Shown: piece after piece, positions 58,914 to 64,000 of the stretch | Layout of the letters: each line of letters starts with the position of its first letter | Position numbering within the stretch: position 1 is the stretch's first letter | NCBI GenBank assembly: GCA_932521025.1 | Contig: OW051473.1 | Span: 9,486,001-9,550,000 of the forward strand | DNA: 64,000 nucleotides | Source of the DNA: Oscheius onirici | Taxonomy: Eukaryota > Nematoda > Chromadorea > Rhabditida > Rhabditidae | Reading direction: 5' to 3' | The notes under the pieces: model-generated | What the model saw: only the letters and a program-made list of their open reading frames with translations | What the model was told of the DNA's origin: nothing | Databases searched by the model: none | Translations under genes and position numbers: made by a program

Positions 58914-59554
58914 GACCCTGAAAATTGAGGATTATTATCAAATTTTGGTGAAAATCGATATAGGAACGGAAGCTTGACGGGGGATGACGCAACTGCATCA
59001 AAATTTTTGAATTTTTCAAGCTAAAAATTGTTAAAATGAGTTTTAAAGCGCTATAGAAAGGCGGTTGAAACCTTCACTTAACGTGCAGAACAAATAGGGG
59101 GAAGACTAAACTCTGCCGTTCTCTGGATTGGCCGCCTTTCTAAGAGGCTACAGTAGTACAATCAACAAGCAGCAGTCTAATCGTGACGGGGCCCAGTGTA
59201 CACATCAACTGCCCATTTTCCAGCTGACTGACATAAATTTTCGAACCCATTATTTCTTCCTTTAATGGGTGTTCCCTTTCTCTTTTCGTTCCTTTAAAGA
59301 GAATTTTCGTAGAACTTTCCAAAAATATTTTTTGAGGTTTTTTGATCAAGTTCAACGTATTTTGATCTATTGAACGCTGTTTAATGAGTTCCGGACTGAA
59401 ATTAAACTTTGGGTGTGGCTTGCACGCCTTTCTCTCTTTTTCGCTAGCTTGTCTCCCACAATTTCAACTGGTTGCGATTTTTAGAACCTTTTTTTGTCAC
59501 ATAGTATCCCACATACGTAAAATGACAAATTTTAGATTAACTTTTCTTTCTACA
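58914..59554. promoter_or_regulatory. Divergent promoter region, DLST / BTBD9
   Basis: About 640 nt between divergent starts. Frames on both strands (59140-59355 -, 59384-59629 +) overlap the region but only the 3' part of the latter is real BTBD9 exon 1. Confidence 0.45.
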
Positions 59555-62500
59555 ATGAGCAATTTTGCGCAAATGGATGAAATGGACGACTTGTATAAGC
59601 AGGGAGACAAAGATTCGGAGTGTAAGTAGTTTCAAAATTAGAAAGATATTTTTGCAGTGATTCCTACAAATGTTGACCACAAAGCCGAACTATCTTCCGA
59701 CTTTGAGGAACTCTTTCACAAACAAGACTTTTCCGATGTCATTTTTGTGGTGGAGGGAGAGAGGATACCCTGCCACAGGGTCATTTTGGCCATGAGGAGC
59801 GAATACTTCAGGTTTGTTAGAACTTTTTATGTTTTTATTTTTCAAAAATATTAGAGCGCTGTTGTATGGAGGGTTAAAAGAAACGACAGAAAAGGAAATA
59901 GAGATTCACGATGCCAATCACTACACATTTAAAAACCTGATTAAGTAAGCGCATTTTTAAACTGTTGTTGTTCACACAACAATTCTAGATACATCTATAC
60001 TGGAAAAGTACAGCTACTTTTGACGGAGGAGCAGATAATAGACATGCTCGGATTGGCTCACAAGTTTTTTCTAAGAGATTTGGAAAACGACATTGCCGCG
60101 CATTTGAGGGTAAGTAGGAAAGAAAAATATCATCAACATGTTTTCCAGGATATCATCTCCTTTGCAAACTTTTGCACCATTTTCAATGTGGCGCAAATGT
60201 ACGCAATTTCGAGTCTGATCGAGAATTGTCTTCAATTTGCCGACTATAATGCTCAGAACATTTTGAGGCACGAGGTAAGAAGCTTTTTTACTATATAATT
60301 CTTCTGTTAGACCTTTTCCGATCTTTCTATCAAAGCCGTGGAAGAACTGGCAGCGAGAGACTCTTTTTGTGCACCAGAAATCGACATTTTCAAGGCTGTG
60401 AGAAGATGGATTGAAGCCGATCCGGAAAGAGTAAGAACCTCTGATTTCGGTTTAGCCAGTCTTAACATTTAGATACAGTACGGGAAGGATCTTCTCTCCA
60501 AACTACGATTACCACTCATTCCTCAGAAAGACTTACTGGGAACCGTCAGACCTTCAGCTCTATTGTCATCAGACGATCTATTGGATGCTATTCACGTACA
60601 GCAGAACAAGAGAACTTCGGAGCTGATTCATAGAGGATGCAAAAGTGGGGTTTTCGTTTGTTAGGGTTGTGCCCAATTGTAGTGGAAGAAAGAGTTACTC
60701 TCAATCATACTATCTGGCCAGCATGTATGGCCTTTCACAAGGAAACCAATATCAGAATAGCAAACTCAGTTTATCTGAAATTCGAAAGGTCTGTCTGAAT
60801 AGACACCTGTTTTTAGGTACGTTAGATAATTCCAGGTGTTCCCTGACACGAGTACGATTAGTTTCAACTCGCGATTGTTCGTCTAGAAGTCGTCGAGTGT
60901 GTTGTCCTTGCTCATGTCTGTTCCGAATTCGTTGTTTAATCCCTTGTCACGTCCCATCACGGCGTTCTTTATTCGTAGTAGCGTCGCTTACTCAGCTCGC
61001 CTCAGTCTCAGTGCCTTCTCTCTCCGAGATAATTTCTCCCGCCTTTTCTTCCCAGTACTCATCTGCAGTCCCACTCGCATGGATCTGTAATCTTAACTCC
61101 AATAGACAGCTTCTTTCTCACGTAGTCCATGGATGCTAAATGTTTGGTCGTAAGTCAGCTGTACTTTCATGTGTTATTGGCTCTATTCAAAATAATTCAT
61201 GTACAACTAGTATTATTGGCCGGCTCACACCTAGTTAGTAGATGTTCAACTTTTCAGTTCATACATAGACAAGTCTTGGTCTTTACAGCAGATACCGATC
61301 AATTCGGCTTTGAAGTTGAGCATAACACCTTTACTTTCAGATCCAGACATCAACGTAGCTTGCATCCAATATGGTGCCAAAGTCGTACGCGGAATAGCAC
61401 AAGGATTGTTTCTCAGTGGCGATTTTTTGCACAGTAAGCCTTTTCTTCTTTCCCCAACACATTTATCTCAGATTTGCCCGAATGTCGTATTCATACTCGG
61501 CACGACATCGGTGACAACGAAGGAATCGTGGTCGAGTTAGGGAAGAGTTTCATAATCAACACAATTCGTCTCTATCTGCCTGACCGGGAACAAAAAATGT
61601 ACTCTTACTATGTAGAGGTTGGCCTTTTTATGTTTTCAGTTCAGTTTTTATCTTTAGCTAAGTATGGACGACCTCGACTGGGTCAGAGTGATCGACTACT
61701 CGAATATACCATGCAGAGGGATGCAAAACCTCGTATTTGCAAACAGAGCGGCAAAGTAAGACCTATTCCTTCAAAATTACACACCTTCTCAGATTCCTGA
61801 GAATTGTGGGTGTTTCCAACTCCATGGCCAACAAACATTTCGACGTTACAGCGATAGAAGCTCTATTCTCTACTGACACACTGTACAGAGTTGCTCTGCC
61901 TCCTTTTGATGGGATAGTTTGTGAGTTCTTTAAAAAATGTGTAATAATTTCACTATTAGGGCCCAGCGACAACGTAGCGACTATCGAAAAGTACGCGACG
62001 GTCATTGAAGGAGTGTCGAGAAGTCGAAATGCTCTGCTCAATGGCCATACTGATGGATATGACTGGGATACAGGATACACTTGTCATCAAGTGGGAAGTG
62101 GATCAATCACTGTGCAATTCCCTCAACCTTATGTGGTCAATAGCATGAGGTAGGGTTTGTTTTAAAGAGAACTTGAAGACAATTTCAGGGTTCTTCTCTG
62201 GGACTGTGATGACCGATACTATTCATACTACGTAGAGGTGTCAATAGATAACAAAGAATGGACAATGGTGGCGGATAGGAAAAATAGTCAGTGCAGGTAA
62301 GGCTAAAGGACATTTTGTTTACGTTCCACAGTTTTCTCACGATTTTTTGAGGAAAACCTGAGGCATAAGGCTTCAGCTTTCGTTTTCGCACAAGTCTAAG
62401 GTGGTAGAAGTTTAATGGCAAGTAGGTGAAGGACGGAAATACCAACTCAGCTGGCTTCTTAGCACAGAACTGAACAAAATCGACTGCCAGCTCATTGTTT

Positions 62501-63109
62501 ACTCCACTTTGTCTTAGCTAAGAGTACATTTTAAACTGTAACTCTCCCCTAGAAGTGTCCGGCTGCTATGCGAAGTAAAGACGCTGCTGCTATGTGAAGA
62601 AATTCACTGGTTAAAATTTCTCGCATATTCAGAAAAATGGGTAAAGCAGCATTATTGCAGTTCCTATTTTGTTCAAAGCTATCTTGATGTCCGTTTAAAT
62701 GGGATAATTTTTAGCCCTACACGGAATGTACATGGTTTTGCAAGGAAAATTTAAAGTGGAAAACACTGCAAAGCCAAAGACCTAAGAGAAGTTTATCGAT
62801 GCAACTGTGCTCAGTACACTGAGGTTGTTCTATCAAACGTTTCTTTATAAAAACTCTAGAATTCGATTAAAAGCATTTTTTTTTTGCAGATCATGGCAGC
62901 TACTGAATTTCCCGACATGTGCTGTCGTCTTCGTCAGAATCATCGGCGTCCACAACTCTGCCAACGAGGTTTTCCATTGCGTCCACTTCGAATGTCCAGC
63001 GAGTCCCGTCGCCAAGCTTAATGAAGAGTGTTCGCGCTACGAACCGCCAGCCGAATTCAAGCTTGAAACCTTATCAGTAGCTGGACCAAGTCGTCAAGAG
63101 GACAACTGA
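59555..63109 (+). CDS. BTBD9: BTB/POZ domain-containing protein 9
   Basis: Fourteen exons close to 610 residues (human 612): 59555-59621, 59658-59811, 59855-59944, 59989-60109, 60149-60274, 60311-60430, 60473-60644, 61341-61433, 61472-61617, 61658-61755, 61793-61920, 61960-62149, 62189-62296, 62890-63109. A BTB domain (DFSDVIFVVEGERIPCHRVI, YKYIYTGK-type helix), then a BACK region (CAPEIDIFKAVRRWI), then two discoidin/F5-8C domains, each with the hallmark pattern (IQYGAKVVRGIAQGLFL; VIEGVSRSRNALLNG, DWDTGYTCHQVGSG, RVLLWDCDDRYYSYYVEV, GVHNSANEVFHCVHFECP). BTBD9 is thought to act as a cullin-3 adaptor; it affects dopamine and iron biology and, in nematodes (hpo-9), toxin sensitivity. Intron 7 is 696 nt, intron 13 is 593 nt; no other gene seen in them. 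Confidence 0.97.
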
Positions 63110-63707
63110 ACCAAAATTGTATATTATTACCACGGGTTTCTTGTTTCATTGTACATATTCCTATCGAGTATCAAACTGTGCAATATTAACCGGTTTTGTC
63201 GTCCCGATATCATAAAATCTTCGAATATTTAGCTTCGAACTTATAGGCGTCTTCCGAGACCCGAAGGCACGACCCTTAACGGGTTTCTTTGTCCAACAGT
63301 TGTTGATCGGCCTCTGCCGTCTGCTATCATCCTTTCCAATCAGGGAGAAACAGTTATTTGCCAGTCACTCTAAGGCACTAATCCGCTGGATATCCGGCCG
63401 CCAAAGGTTATAAGTTGTTGCTTTCTCGCGAATGCCTACGACCGGTTTGATTCTCGTGTCGGGCGTTCACATCACAGCCACATCTCCTTCTGCCGCTCTC
63501 GCTTTTGATCAATCACGCTTCCATGCTGGGGCAGCTTACTAAAACTTAGCCGCAACCAGTTCTTGTAAGCTTGTGGCGTTCACGCGGCTAGACCTTTAAA
63601 TGAGTTTTTTCACTTTCCTTCCAATCTCTTTCCTTTGATTAAATGGATCTCTTATGTGTAATGCGGAACTTGCCAATCACCCAATCAGACACAAAAAGTT
63701 TTCAGGA
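63110..63707. other. Intergenic region
   Basis: BTBD9 3' UTR and upstream sequence of the next gene. GC-richer block around 63230-63560 with no coding frame; I could not match it to a known RNA. Confidence 0.4.
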
Positions 63708-64000
63708 ATGCTCAAACTGCTGATATCTTTGGGTTTAATTGGATTAGCTGGATGTAGCTACGAGGACAGTAAGACTTAAAGCCTGATATTAAAAACCAGG
63801 TAAATTTTAGGATATGATAGATCAAAAATGCCGTTCGATCTCCGCCCAATTGCCAACTATATCGGTCTCTGGACATTGGAGGGAATCACAGGGCGTGTCA
63901 TTGAACTGCCGCCTCCGGAACAGATTGACTACGCCATTAATCCAATCCCCAAGTTTGGAGCTAGGGCAGTCAACGTGACGTAAGTTTGACAACTTAACTA
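63708..64000 (+). CDS. Secreted nitrobindin/THAP4-type heme-binding domain protein, 5' part
   Basis: Exon 1 (63708-63768) encodes a signal peptide (MLKLLISLGLIGLAGCSYED). Exon 2 (63811-63979) begins RYDRSKMPFDLRPIANYIGL and continues WTLEGITG, PPPEQIDYAINPIPKFG, ARAVNVT before a gtaagt donor. The FDLRPIANYIGLW opening and the PKFG.R..N strand match the small beta-barrel (DUF1794/nitrobindin) proteins that nematodes have in secreted form. The rest lies beyond the window. A ttttcag directly before gaATG suggests trans-splicing. Confidence 0.72.

Noticed and set aside
60645-61139. 164-codon frame within BTBD9
   Set aside because: Intron 7 sequence; BTBD9 exons 7 and 8 join in phase without it and no other family is recognised.

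Overview
The window is nuclear DNA of a nematode. Genes are cut into many exons by introns that are mostly 36-60 nt long with gt...(t)ttcag borders. Start codons often lie just after a tttcag that looks like a spliced-leader acceptor. Recognisable products (actin, Sec61 gamma, Kunitz- and Ly6-like secreted proteins, a BPI-fold protein) fit a free-living or generalist nematode. The species cannot be named from the sequence. There is no bacterial, phage or CRISPR signal.

Layout. 0-8 kb: 3' end of a BPI/LBP-fold gene (+), a head-to-head pair of small orphan paralogues made by inverted duplication (1672-2312), and a nine-exon rhodopsin-type receptor (-). 9-25 kb: 3-hydroxyanthranilate dioxygenase (-), a secreted Kunitz/polyproline protein (-), Sec61 gamma (+) followed by a 61-aa gene, a complete CNDP-type dipeptidase (+), an unidentified acidic protein (-) and a secreted Ly6-like protein (+). 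25-30 kb: a Ser/Arg-rich protein and two very small proteins, all (-). 30-35 kb: a 5-kb stretch with no recognisable gene. 35-46 kb: a LINE relic, actin (-), a 73-aa protein (-), a 312-aa Lys-rich protein (-), a 393-aa coiled-coil protein (+), a decayed Tyr/Pro-rich gene and a second LINE relic. 46-56 kb: a secreted mucin-like protein, an unresolved membrane-protein gene, an element with inverted termini that encloses a spliced gene, a small possibly transthyretin-like gene, a gene built from a duplicated exon, and Lys-rich coding relics, all (-). 56-64 kb: mitochondrial DLST (-), BTBD9 (+) and the start of a secreted nitrobindin-like protein (+).

The conserved genes are unrelated housekeeping functions: cytoskeleton, ER translocon, TCA cycle, kynurenine pathway, peptide turnover and an E3-adaptor type BTB protein. 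The accessory part is dominated by small secreted or membrane orphans and by non-autonomous repeats. A short palindromic element recurs in introns and intergenic DNA at ten or more places. Exon models were built by eye from reading frame, splice consensus and family similarity. Where all junction phases close and the total is a multiple of three, this is stated.
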